This document shows positions 48,202 through 61,594 of a stretch of 64,000 bases of DNA, in pieces. The DNA is from Setaria digitata (lineage: Eukaryota > Nematoda > Chromadorea > Rhabditida > Setariidae), in assembly GCA_003640385.1 (NCBI GenBank), contig RCAB01000235.1:32998-96997 (forward strand). The letters run 5' to 3'. Under the pieces are notes generated by a model, which was given only the letters and a program-made list of their open reading frames with translations, did no database searches and was not told the DNA's origin. Position 1 is the stretch's first letter. Every line of letters starts with the position of its first letter. The translations under genes and the position numbers were made by a program.

Positions 48202-51200
48202 TCATCGAAAAGAATAACGAACAACCTGATCGGTAACTCGGACGAGAATATCGCGCGGTCCACGGACAAGTATTTGTCTCAGTGTAACACCAATCATCCT
48301 TTCCATTTGGTCTTTCAACTCATCCAATGTCCCATTGTACAATTTCATCATGTTATATATGCTGCTTCCTTCTAATGCTATATAGATAGTTATTTGTGGC
48401 TCAAGTGCTCTAAATATGTTGGTATTTATATCAATATGAACATGAACATTTTTAAGCTTTAAACAAAATGTTATGAGGAAAAACAAAGTTGAAAAGTCAT
48501 TTTATTTTTGAAAAGAACAAAACACATCGAAAATATAAAAGTAATCTTTTCAAAAGAACTCGTGAAATAAACAACAGCAAAGAAACTCTTTAATTATATT
48601 TAAAAATTGATTACTTCTTACGTAACGCATGAAATAAACGCAAAGCTTCGGGTTTATCACCAGTCAAGGCAGTTAAATCAGATATGCTTAGTCGAAGAAT
48701 ATCTTCTCCTGGAATGAAAATCGCTTTAGTAGAAATATTTTTTTTTTGGACTGCCCCTTTCTAAAAACAATAGATAAAACAAAATAAACTTTACATATGT
48801 AAATGGACTTAAATCTAAGGTGCTAAAAAATTTGAATATATCAATCCAACTGTTTACTAGGAATGGAGTCTATTAGAGTGTGACTGTAGTGTACTCAGAA
48901 AAAAAAAAAAAAAACACTTAATACAAGGTGTAGTCCGTTCAGTTTTCCAAACAGGAACAAAAAAAAAAAAAAAAAAAAAATGCAGGACTTTAAAAGACTA
49001 AACCATTGTAATTGTCAAAAATGTGCACGCAGTTGTTGAAACGATGTGAACTGAGCCATTTTGATATAAAAGACGCTGAATGGTTAGCACAAATCCGGAC
49101 ATCACCAATATCTGTTTCATTCATTGAATTTTCTCTTGAATAACTGCTATCCAAAAGCATAGTACAGCGTTTTTTCGATACCATTTGTTCCATATCATCA
49201 GGCACAGTTGGAACTCGTAAAAGTTTACTTCTTCCTAATGTTACTCCAATAGAACCGATTTCTTCTATTGGAGTTACTCGTTCTTCATTATCTACATCAT
49301 AGTCAAAATCAGCACCTAGTAGGAAGGTGTAATCATACGATGGCTGATACTGCTCCTGCAAAATCCATCAAATAATCGGAAAAATTTTGAGTATATTTTA
49401 TAATTTCCATTACATACATTACATCTAGTTTCCTGACCCTTCTCAAAAAGCTACCAATGCAAAGTGAGTTCTGGAAGTTCTCAGGATTTTGATTTTGACT
49501 AAAAATTCATATCATCGCAATACCAGTATAAGATTCTTCTGTAGTTTTTTTTTGCCTAACTGCAATCTGCTTTACGTATTTATGTGTTCCACCAATTATT
49601 ATTTATAATGATTTAGTTCATAAGCATATTTGAGCCATTTATTATTTATATCATCCATTTCAGCCACTAGACTTTTACAAAATGATAATATAACAATATA
49701 AAGCACCTACTTGGTTGGCATGCATTGTTGCTTTCTTCCGCTCCGTTCTTCTTTTCCTTTCAGCACCACGAAGCTAAAGTATATCTGACATACTTAACTG
49801 AACATGTAATTCAAATATATATTTTGTAGATACTTGTAATCACGAAACCAACTTTAAAAATCTGAATTAGTGAGCTATTCTGTTGCAAGAGTTCCGACGT
49901 TCTCCAGCAATATGTTTGAAAAACAAGCCGAAACGGCTCTCCTTTTTCACCACAATTATCTGTAAAGACCATCAACCTGCTAACGCTAAAGTTAACAATA
50001 GAACTGCAAAAATTCATTAAGATCAAGTTACAAGAAAGTCATTCTAAACTAAATTATTATGAGATAAACTAAAAGATGAAATAACCTCACTAAAAGTTGT
50101 ACGCACAACAGCCTCATTTGCGGTATATCAGACAAGAGGAATTATGCAATATGGGAAAGAGGAATTCTGTTCAGTAACATAATAGATTATAGGAAATGAA
50201 ATTAATTAAACTGGATCATGATCACCCTATAAACTAAGCAGGTTCATTTTTGTTTAATAGCGTGAAAGCAACGAAGAAATGCTACTTACATGAACAAAAA
50301 AAAAGCTGGATTTCAGAAGTTTTGTTTAATAAATTGTTGGTTAAGCTATCGATAAACAATAATAGTAAGTTAAAATTATGAAGCAAAAACCTATCATTTT
50401 AATATACTGCACCAATATAAGACATGGTTCATAAAATATCAATTTGATGAGATGGTAAACCATCATTACTGTTACTAATAGTAGAAATCCGATATACTTC
50501 TCTTTTAGAAGGTAGATCGGTACGAAGTTTTACCGACAAAATCGGAGCTTAAAACGAAAAATTTGATAAATAAAGCAGCATTCGGCAATGAGCCATCCCA
50601 AACAAATTCAGCTGACCGTAGTGCATACTTGACGTGTGATACGTTTGAACAGCGTGGCATATCTAAATATCAATCAGAAATCGAACAAAAAAAATTACTC
50701 TGAACATGTCTGATAATCTCCCTATTTCAACTTTTTCTTTTTTCCTTTACTCTGAACCACTTAATCTTAGTGCAACTCTTGTTCACACTAACAATACTTA
50801 CCCAGTGTGAAGAAACGCTTCCCAGGATTTTTTGTCTTCCATATTTCCATTAAGTCATTTATCTGATAACGCAACTTCTTGTTGTCGAAGCAAATGGTTA
50901 TCACTGTCTAGACAAAGTAAAAATGAGTTCAATCTTATTAGACAAAATATGATGGACAAAAAAAAGAATATGAATAAAATAGGTTTTTTTTTTTTCCTTT
51001 TTAGCACAATATCAGAGGAAGTGAATAATGTGCTTTAATCTCACATTATTAAGGACCTAAAAACTAAGCACGAAAAGGAAGAAAAAAGAGTGACAAATAA
51101 ATAATTATCAGCCATAGGCTGTTATACTTTCAAAATCAGTAGCATAAATAATTCTTGCTTACTTTGTAACAAGATTCTTGTTGACCAGAACAAGGCTCAA

Positions 51201-51898
51201 GTGCACATTTACGGCATTTAATTTCATATGACTGATTTTGATTAAGAAATGTTACCGGTTGTTCATGCAGTGGTATTGCAGCTGATGTTGGTGCCATTAG
51301 AATGTATTCCAACCTATAATAGGGAAGTATATGTGCATGAATATACGAATATTTAAATTAATAACGACACTGTTCATTATTTTTCCTGAAAACAAGTAGT
51401 TTACTCTATCAGTTTATAGAAACTAACTATCGATTAATAATAATTATGCATAATGTCAATTATTATCAAGTAATGCAAAAGAACCATTTTCCATTTTTCA
51501 CGTTAATTCGAGTAACAGTGAATTATACGCATTTACCCGCCCTTTCAAATAATTTTTTTAATCTTAATTTCCTGATATTAAGTTGACATTCCAGGTGAGA
51601 AGTTTTCACTTTTGATCCAGCTATTTCAATTTTTTCATTCAACCATATCTCATATAGCTAATCCCCTTGCTTAAAAAAACAAAATTAAGATATTTTTTCA
51701 GGTATTGAAAAAAGGAATAGTGCCAATTAATTATATATTTTAATATTAATATAAAAAAGCATACGTAGCTGCAGTAGAAGTGTTATGCCAACCATTGTTA
51801 TGTGACAAAGTCGTGCCACTTGTCGATAACCAAATGCTATTTTCATTTTCCTCATTTTCATGTGAAGGTCCTGGCAGTAAATCACATGTTGATAGCAT
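48202..51898 (-). CDS. CP2/LSF-type transcription factor (TFCP2/UBP1-like)
   Basis: Nuclear DNA-binding factor of the grainyhead/CP2 family, CP2 branch. Nine exons in phase: 51898-51765, 51313-51163, 50907-50802, 50662-50534, 49959-49853, 49773-49711, 49355-49004, 48708-48615, 48409-48202; 447 aa. DNA-binding domain, residues about 46-235: LEYILMAPTSAAI, VTFLNQNQSYEIK, VITICFDNKKLRY, AEFVWDGSL, CGEKGEPFRLVFQTY, AERKRRTERKK, YQPSY. A linker, then a SAM-like domain (about 322-378: WLSSHRFNNCVHIF; LRLSISDLTALTG; ALRLFHALRK) and a C-terminal dimerisation region (ITIYIALEG to about 447). LNQNQSYEI and the SAM domain fit CP2, not grainyhead. Start chosen at the first ATG, 10 nt after a ttgcag acceptor; an upstream exon cannot be excluded. 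Exon 8 uses the AAGAA|gtaatc donor, the only one in phase with exon 9. Confidence 0.93.
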
Positions 51899-51908
51899 CT
51901 TAATATAC

Positions 51909-53656
51909 CTGCAAATAACTTTCATACATATTGAGAACTTTTTCAAATGAGGGAATTTAAATATTGCAGTATGAAAAGCAGAAAATTGTAAGAATTATGT
52001 AATAAACAAGTATTTGCTACATAAACTGAAAAAAGATTTGCAATAAAGTAATAATCTGAAATGGATATGACACAAAATGACAATGGCCATAAATGTAATT
52101 ATTTTGTAGCAACAACATAATTCAATCCCTCTACACAATTATATTTTAATTATTTGTATTATTTCTTTATGTTTAAAAAATAAATAATCAAAGAAATAAA
52201 ATAAAAAAAACATTGGAAAAACGAGGAAGGAAATAACAGAATTAGATATTCAGAAACATTTAAATGATATTAATTATACTGTACTAAAGAAAGCGAGATA
52301 GATTTCCGATTCCGAAACTATTTACAACGGTTTTATTCATATTTAAAAATCTCATTCGCTTATCTCCAAATTCAATGCTAAATATTTGCCGTAAAAACCG
52401 GAATAACCAATTTAAAGGAAGAAAAAGAGATAGAAGTATGACTTGAACTTAGTACAATACACACAACTCAGCTTTGCATTTTGAATTAAAAAAAAAAAAA
52501 AAAATGACCTAAATAACTTTGAACAACAACAAGACTTTTAGTTTCATCCTTCAACATGATAAATATTCGCTGCTACTATTTAACTTCATATTCCTTGCAA
52601 CGCTCCCCCTATTCTGAAACTTTGCCTAAGGAAAACAGAAAAATTATTTCCCATCCATTTAAAAGTATTTCAAAGATCAAAATTAGAAAAATGTTTTGCT
52701 AAACGATTNCTTCATATTCCTTGCAACGCTCCCCCTATCCTGAAACTTTGCCTAACGAAAACAGAAAAATTATTTCCCACCCATTTAAAAGTATTTCAAA
52801 GATCAAAATTAGAAAAATGTTTTGCTAAACGATTTTCTATATATATATATCAGCAAAATATGTCCTGTTTTAATAATGGTTATCAAGAAAAGGACTCAGT
52901 CCACCACAGTATTTTTCTCAGCGCCTACAACAATAATAACATAGATGCAGGAATTTTCGACAAGATGTTACGATTCGGCGATAAAGAGAAAAAACAGGAG
53001 AATGACAATGACTAGAAAGCCATATTTAAAAAAAAATAATAATTATCTTCATCTTTCTCAACAGTCCAACATATTGAAATTTCCTAAAATTTAACTATGT
53101 GTAACTATAACATTCCATATGTATATTGCACGTGTATTTCATATACTTTTTCTTCAATAATTCTCTTAAAATTAAACTAATTATATGAACGATTGACTAA
53201 TGAATCAAATAATTATCACTAGCCCAAAAAGGGAATCTTTTATGAATCTGGTAACAACTGAACATGAGCCTAACATTACCCACAGATTACGGATAAAGAG
53301 GCTGAAAGGAAAGATATAATGCGACTGAAAAAAAATGACATGAAAAAGAGCACCAATATTATTTGCTATGATTCTCTACACTCGCGGAGAAAGGCAGCAA
53401 TTTATTCAGAACTATCCAGCAAAACTTAATAATTTGCTTGCTCCTTAAATTTGTCTAGAGAAATGGGTTAAAGTTAAGCTCATGTATAAGTGGATGAATG
53501 AAACGTATTTAAACATATAATACCATTCTATCAATATAATCAGGCACTGATCAACAGTTACAAAACATAAAATAAATAATCTGCGTAAAATTCCCCGAAA
53601 TTATATCAGTATTACATATCACATAAGCAGAATGTTGTTTTTTCAATATTAACGTC
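51909..53656. other. Between CP2 gene and kinase gene
   Basis: No exon recognised; possible 5' leader of CP2. It holds one assembly-join duplication (52584-52834). Confidence 0.5.
52584..52834. repeat. 125-bp direct duplication around single N (assembly join)
   Basis: 52584-52708 and 52710-52834 match except for about three substitutions, with only N at 52709 between them. The differences suggest two haplotypes or uncorrected reads at a contig end. Confidence 0.88.
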
Positions 53657-56600
53657 TCAAGGAACCGAACTGCCAACTAGTGATACTGTTGATGGTCCAA
53701 CAATTATATCTTGTCTGCCTGAAAAAAAATGACTCATATCATTTAATGTCACTCCAGTCACAATTTCAGGAAATCTTTCATTACATATTGAGGAAATATC
53801 ATACTCGATATGGAACCAGTAGGAGAAATTGTTGCTGACAACTGCTGCAGCTGTGCATTCTCTTTCCTGTAGAATGCTTCTACTTCATCTAACTCACGAG
53901 CAAATTCTGCTTCCAGCGCCTTAAATTAAATAAAATTAAAATGCCATGCTGTGCTTAACTCACTGATTTTAAAATCGTGACACTGAGAGTTAGGTTTCCT
54001 AAATCACGGTAACAGTAAATTTTCCTTAAGATAGTTTGAACTTACAATGCATTAGTAAAATGCAATCATAAAAAAGCTATCTATAGTGCTAAGTTTTATT
54101 TTCTTCGACAGAGGTATTTGGTAGTATCTTTGCGCAGCTATATTAATAAACAAAAGCAATCGTTAAAAGAATGCGATAGAAGAAGAAAAAATGCAACTCT
54201 AGCAGACATAAAAAACAGAAAAAAAAGAGACAATAAAAATACTTGTTTTCTAATAGGCAAGCCTGCTTTCCAATCAGCTATCACTTGCTCATATTCCTTT
54301 TCATACATTTCCATTTTATTTTCTTCTGCTTCCAACAGCATTTTACGTTTCTCACTCTGAAGAGTACAAATAAGTAATATTATAAAACAATCACTGTATC
54401 AGCCAAGCGGGATTTTTTTTTACAAGATTAAGAAGATGAAAGCATATTTTAATAATCTCTTTAAAAATCTGTATTCAGATATAGTTTTTGCGCACTACAA
54501 CACGGTTTTCATTTACAACGAACTACAACCTATACAGCAAAAAGAAAAATACAGAAGTAGTGAAAACTGAAAAAAAAAAAAGAAATCAGATTAGCAAACA
54601 TGAATTTCTTCTAGTTCCCGTATAGCTGTTGCATTTTTCTCCTTTAGTTCTCTCAGTTTCCGCGCATATTTACTATCATGCTCTTCTAATGCATTTCGAA
54701 CACGCTGCTTTTCCTTCTCTTCAAATGCTCGTATTTTTTCATTGAGCGTAGCAGGATCATCCTTCTGGAAAAAAGTGAATATTTAAAATAAACTGAATTA
54801 CGGAAAACATGAAATCATAATATGAAGGTTCAAAGTTTGGTTACCTGACAAGAAATACGCAAACTTTCTTTGAACATAGCAATTCGAGTTTTTGATTCAG
54901 TACGAAAATCTTTCGGTAAACGTTTTTTGAAACTAGCGTACAAGCGTATTTGCTCCTCCTCATCCATTTCATTCACCCGACGCATATGATCTAACTCCTT
55001 TAAGAAATGAAAACAACGATTACTGATATTTGAGTTATAAATGTATATGATAGAAGTTTAAACAGCAACTTACTCTCTGATGCCTAGCAAGCATTTGAGT
55101 TCTCTGTAGATAAAAGCGATCTTTAAGTTCTTGCTTGTTAAGATGGTGTCGTTCTGCTAGCTGTTTCTCTTCCAGATCCCATTCCGACGCTTCACGTGAT
55201 CTGAAGATAAAGGAATAAATGATGTAACCACAATACTTGCAATTTTGTATACGATATTTGATGGATTACAACTGAAGATTAATAGAGCAAGCTTCATTTC
55301 AGATTCGTGTATATGTGTTGGACTTTTGGAGAGAATTCACAATTCTTCATTACACTACGTGCACCTATAACAAAGGACGGAATATTCAGTAAAAGAAACT
55401 AATCAGAAAATTTGAATAAAAATCCAAAATAACTTGTCATATTTGTTCAGGAGAAAATGAGAAATAAAAATGTAGAAAACCTCAAAACGGCATGCTTTTG
55501 TTGTTGAAAATTTTTTTCAATTTGCAAAATCTTCATTTTATGATCGAGCTGAACACGAGTCATACGCGCTACTTGTTCAGATTGCTGTTCAGCAATAAAG
55601 TTCATCTCCTGAAAGAAATATTGCTTTCAACAGATCTTAAATATAATATCTCTTCTGTAAATGTTTTACAACACCTCCAACTATCGGCTATTTCTAACCC
55701 TCTTTTGCTGATCATTATCTAACTGTTCCTTTCGAATGCGATAACAGTCTTTCCGCTGATTTTTTGGAATTGTATCCATTTCCATTTTCAGGTCACGTTG
55801 CTCCTGTTTCAGTTGCTCACGAAACATGCGTAATTCACGTTCCTGAAATGTGGCAGTAATTTAAATTCAACAGTCAACAGATCTTTCGAAGTTCATCTTC
55901 TCAAAATTTTAAGGTAAGCATATTTTAAGCATGGATTTTTGTAAAAGCTTACAAACACCGACAAATACAAGTTTCAAGTTTTACAGATGGCCACCTGATC
56001 ACTTTGAATTCTCTTTAGTGATTGCTTCATATCTTCATTATGTTTTTCTTCGCACTCTTTTAATTGCCTCTTCTGTGTCCGAGCTAGCATTTGTAATTCA
56101 GTGTCCGTCTTCTTATAGATATTCTGAAGTCATCAAAGGATAAGCCTAATAAATCTCAATGAGGGGAATTATCTATAACTTATATTACTTTATTCCTGTA
56201 GATAGCAACATTTTTTTTAATTCACCGGTCATAAGCCAACAACAGAGAAATATGTCGACTTATTCATATTTTGAAAATACCTACTTCTTTATCAGCTGCA
56301 AAACGTTTCATTTGTTCATTACGTAATGCTTCCGCTTTCGCATTCAATTCACGTTGTTGACGTGCCTCCTCACGCTGTAGACGACGCAACTCATGCAACT
56401 GTTGTTTCCTGGAAATGATTAAAGAAGCTAAAAAGTAGATAAAACACATATCACAGTCTACTATGTCTAACACTAAAAATCAACCACAAAAAATAATGAT
56501 CTCTAAAGAACAAATACAACGATCTAGAGGATCTAGTGATGTGAATCGTAATATTTAGCATTTCAGGTCTGATTATTGTGACATCCTACAGATCAGTGGT

Positions 56601-59600
56601 TCATTTCTCGGTGTCAGTAGCCGATGTATTAAACCTTTCAGCGTAAATTTAGCCCCTCTTTTTTCTATTTTCAAGAAACTCGTGGAAGAAAAATATCGCA
56701 ACAGAAAAACAGATACATCAAAAAATATAATGCATTTAGAAGTTTAAAACTATTGAAATCATTAATGAAAATATACATATTAGTCAGGAATAACACGATA
56801 GGGCGAATATAATTAATTCAGATAAAATATAATGTAATTCAGATAGAAACACACAAGCATGCAAAAAAAAAAAGAAAAAAATTACTATACAGAAAGACAA
56901 AAACGAAAACGACTATTACCACCAACACAATATTAAAACTGTGGTAAAATTAAGAATAATATCAAAGTGGAAGACTGACCAGTCACCACAGAGAGACACA
57001 TAATAACGTGGGATGAGGCTGCAATATACTCTTTTTTTGAGATATGATTACAAAAAACTAGGAACCCCTGTTTATTTATTTCACTTCTAAATATATTAAT
57101 ATGTGTATCAGCCGAACCCTTTCTCTTCCATAAACCGAAGGGAATTTCAAATTTTCAGTGAATGTATAGTAATTTATCAGTGTGAAAATCTATATAAAAT
57201 GAAAGCAAGCTTTACAAAAGTTCAAAAACGCTATATGGAATTCAGAACCTAAAAGTCTTATTTATAAGTATCAAGGAGTTTAAAGGATTGGAAATTTAGT
57301 GACTCGGTTATTTGAAATTCCCGAAAAATCGAGATTAAAGAACACGAGAAATAAAAGTTAAAAATTGGTTAAGTAAAAAATTTATAGGAACTTCGCCAAC
57401 CTTAATTCATAATCTTGTTTTACTCCGAATACTTGATGAGAAGTTGATGTCATCTGAACACCATCAACAACGTAGACTCGAGTTTTCTTGGTTACAGTTT
57501 GGCGATGCGGTGAACGACGTGATCCAACCATTGCTGCAGCAATGCTTGGAACCTGAAACGAAGCAGCTCTGAATTTCGAACAAAAGTGCTAGTTGCAATC
57601 CAAATGATCTTGCTCAATCTTAGTTGGAGATTATAGTATTTGATCCTACTAGGCTCTTTCTGAAATAAATAACCAATCATTTAAATCGCCATGTGCTCAA
57701 CGAGCCATAAAAATGAGTAATACTTACACGTTAGTACTGACCTACGAAAACCATTGAAAAAGGGATGAAAACACATTCATAGAATACAATACACTTACAG
57801 AAAATATTTCAACAAGATCTGAGAAATAAAAAATTGCCCACAAAGAACCCACTTTTGCACCATTTCCCAGCGACTTTTTGACGGTTGCCATTACTTGTTG
57901 TGAGCTTGACCTATCATTGTTAGCACCGCTTACATTATTTTCGTAATAATCTACTGGTGGTTCGGGAGGTGGAATTGCTAAGACGGTTCGAGGCATTGAT
58001 GCTACTGATTCAGGAACCACAGCTGGCCCAGCCGATGTTACACTAGGAGCCACAGAAGCAAGAAAATTGGAACTACCGCGCTGCAACACAGTAATGTCTA
58101 TCTTTAAGTTATGAATATCCAGTAAAAGTGACTATAAGTCACAGTGTTAATCTTTCTTTTATTTCAAACCATTTTAAAACATTTAGATGGTATCAACGCA
58201 TAATGAAGCAGCAAAACATCACAGGAGCAAAATACGGTTGTTTTGAGACGGCACCACAAAATTCTTCCAACTCGAAATTTTATCGAGCATGACCGGAATT
58301 GCATAAAACAATATATTATAATGGGAGTTTCGAAGTAAAACTGATCACTTTCCTATCGCTTTATATTGTTGCAAATCTTCAGCCTAATCGCGTGTTTGCA
58401 AATAAAAGATAATAAAATAAGGAATAAACAAAATAATTACTTACCTCACCAGAGCTGCATTCATAACTGTGCCGCTGGAAATGTTTACTGGAACTGGACG
58501 AGCTTGATGAAGCTGTACCAAAATAATCATATTCTTGCTCCTATAATAAATATCCTAACGCATCACTAAATATAACCTTTTAAAACATGAAAAACAGTCA
58601 TTAAGAGGTGATTCTAACCTCTCACATCTCTTAGACTATATATTACTATGAGATTGCAATTATTTCAAAAAAGCAGTCACTGAAGTGGGAAAGTACATCG
58701 ATTTGTTGCGTCAGCTTGATGTGTTGAATTTATGGATATATCTCCATGGACATACATCAGACGTGATGCTTCTCAAAATTTACCCATGAATGTCGACAAT
58801 TTCCGTAAGCATGATTTTATGAAGACAATAACCACAGTAGGAAAACAAATGATTTTTTAAACCGATAGGAATTTCAAATGATTCGATCAAATCAAAAAGA
58901 TGAAAATCAATTTTTTTTACCAGTTGAGTTTCCCTTCTCTTGCTGCTTGTTGTTGGAGTAAGCTGATGATGACTCGGAAGAGAACCATTTTGTCCTGCTT
59001 TATCCTTCTTCTGTTCCGCTATGTTCTTCTTCAAAATCATTCTACTCTGTTCTGGGTTTCGTCCCGTGATTACATGCTTACGATTTTGATTCTGTAATCA
59101 TTAATTCACAACTTCATGCTTTTATTAAAATGCAAATAAAATTAAACTATGAAATTTGAACTACCTCTCTTATTACATTACGATTCTGTTCTTGCCGTCG
59201 AATATGATCAACACCTTGTGCTGCAATGACAGCACTGTGTCGTGAGAAATGCGCTGACTGAGGTGGTGATGAACCGCCATGTGATGAGAACATTGTAACA
59301 CCCTTCAATTTTCGATTCATTTAGTTCTTTGAAAAAAACTGAGGAAAGAAAAAAGTCAATAGAAAAGCTGATCACGGGAAAAATAAAATAAAATCTTATT
59401 CTTATAAAGATAAAAATTTGACAGATCTCCTACATGACGTAACAAGGAGTAACATTAATAGAATCTTGTTAACTTCAGAAGCATCAATTAAAGCAATAAG
59501 TGAAGCGCTTACTTTCGGAGTGTTCGTTTGTTTACTATTACTTTCCGGATAAGATAGCGGTCGACGGATCTCATTTCGAGTGCTCGTTTCCCCATCATCT

Positions 59601-61552
59601 ATTGATACTGCAGTAGTCCTGGCAGTCAGGTTGGAAGGTAGAATAAGTTCAGGCCTGACTTTCATCCTTGCATCAAGAAGTGGGACTTTGGATTCTTCTC
59701 GCATGGAGTAATGATGTTTCAGGAATTGCTTACTTTCCAAAAGAGGAGAGTTCTGCAAAACAAAACGTCACAACTCAAGAGATTCTTTTTTTTTTTGCTT
59801 CCTGCTTTTTTTTTTTTTACAGTACTACACAGGAACCGTTTATCTAATAAGAACAAAATGGAAAAAATTTTTTAATCACGAATGTGAAAACAAAATGAAA
59901 GCGAAAACTTTTGAGATGAATTTAATTCACTGCTTCCTACAGCAATAATTTAATAAGAAATTATCTCAGAAACAACGTCGTGACTTTTCTCAAAAGACTC
60001 CTAAATTAAAGGCTGCTCGTTGTTATTCTTTTCCATGTGAGAAAAATAAACTGAAAAAGCAATCATTTCTGTTTTCATTTACGCACAACATAAACAAAAA
60101 GAATTGTAAGTTGCAAAACAGTACCTTTTCTGATGTGGATTTTCCATGGCAATAATAATTTCGATTATTCAGATCATCACCTTCTGCCAATTCTCTGGTT
60201 TCGCTCTGTCAGTATAAACAACCAGTACATTAAAGTGTAATGAAACACACATAAAAGTTTTATTCCTCCTAATGTAAAGCAGTATGAAATACCTGTAAAA
60301 TGAATTGAGGAACGTTTCCATAAAAAGCTCCAGCAGATACATTTAACTGATCTGTTGATAATGAAACACCCAAAGGATAATTGGCTCCCGAGTGATTTGG
60401 ATTTGAACCTACTGCAACTGAAGTAGGACCCGTAGTATAACCAACTTGTATTAAATGACGTGAACGTGCCTGGAACAGAATCAAAAATTAAGAGTTTAAT
60501 GAATAATGTTCTCCTTGTATAACCACACAAGATTCAGATTTAATAAAAGAAGACGTAGTGAAAAACTGACCCCTTCCAATGCTAATTTACTGGACGAAAG
60601 AACTTGTGGCTGAGAAAAACACCTTTGCGTGGCTGAGGAAGCTAGAGATTCTTCACTACCAATCTGAAATTTTGCATAAATTACTCTTTAAAAATTAAAA
60701 TTTAAACACCAATTAATTAAAGCAGCTGTTCAAAAAAAAGAAAAAAATCACAAATCTAAGCTTGATTTGCTGAGCTTATATAGATTCCGTTTTCGATGCT
60801 GACTTCCCACCAAGTGTCTTATTATTACGAGCACAAAAAAATACTTTACAATATCGTAGAATAACAAAGTGTAATTAAGACGAAGATCAAATCATCATAA
60901 AATATGTTACTGTTGCCCACATCTTTCCATCATGACTCAAAATATACTTTAAATTAACGTAGTGTAACCTTTAAAAGCGAATCAAAAGATTTGTATGCTA
61001 TGCCATCTTTCTTCTCAATCCTTGAAAAGCGTGGTTGCTCGTTCATATACTAGAAAAATCACTATTAGCAATCAGCTGCAAATAAAAATCTTATGAAAAA
61101 TAAGAGAATAAGTGAATGGATAAAGAGATAGCTCGATCAATACACAAATTAAGTATTTCCCGTTAATAATAATTAATTTGACTTGCAGCTGTAGATACTT
61201 TCAGCTGACAGCATTAACAGTAAGTTCTTGCAGAAAAGCAAGAAGGAAATGAAAGTAACTAACATCGTTCTGTTGTCCGGATGCACGGAATTCCTCAATG
61301 AGAACTTCTTTCGGAAAAGCCTAAAGATAAGTCAAAGGCAGTTACGGAAAGCAAATGTCTTATTATTTGGTCATGGAATTATTACAAAAAAAAAAAAAAC
61401 ATTTGATATACCATCAGACATAAACATGAAAATGATTACAGAATGTTGCAGAAGTCAAAAATTGTTAGCAATATGGATCGAAATGTCACGGAGAAAAAAA
61501 AAAAAAAAAATCAACTACACGATTTTACTTATTTATATATATATAAGTTCCA

Positions 61553-61594
<42 letters not shown>

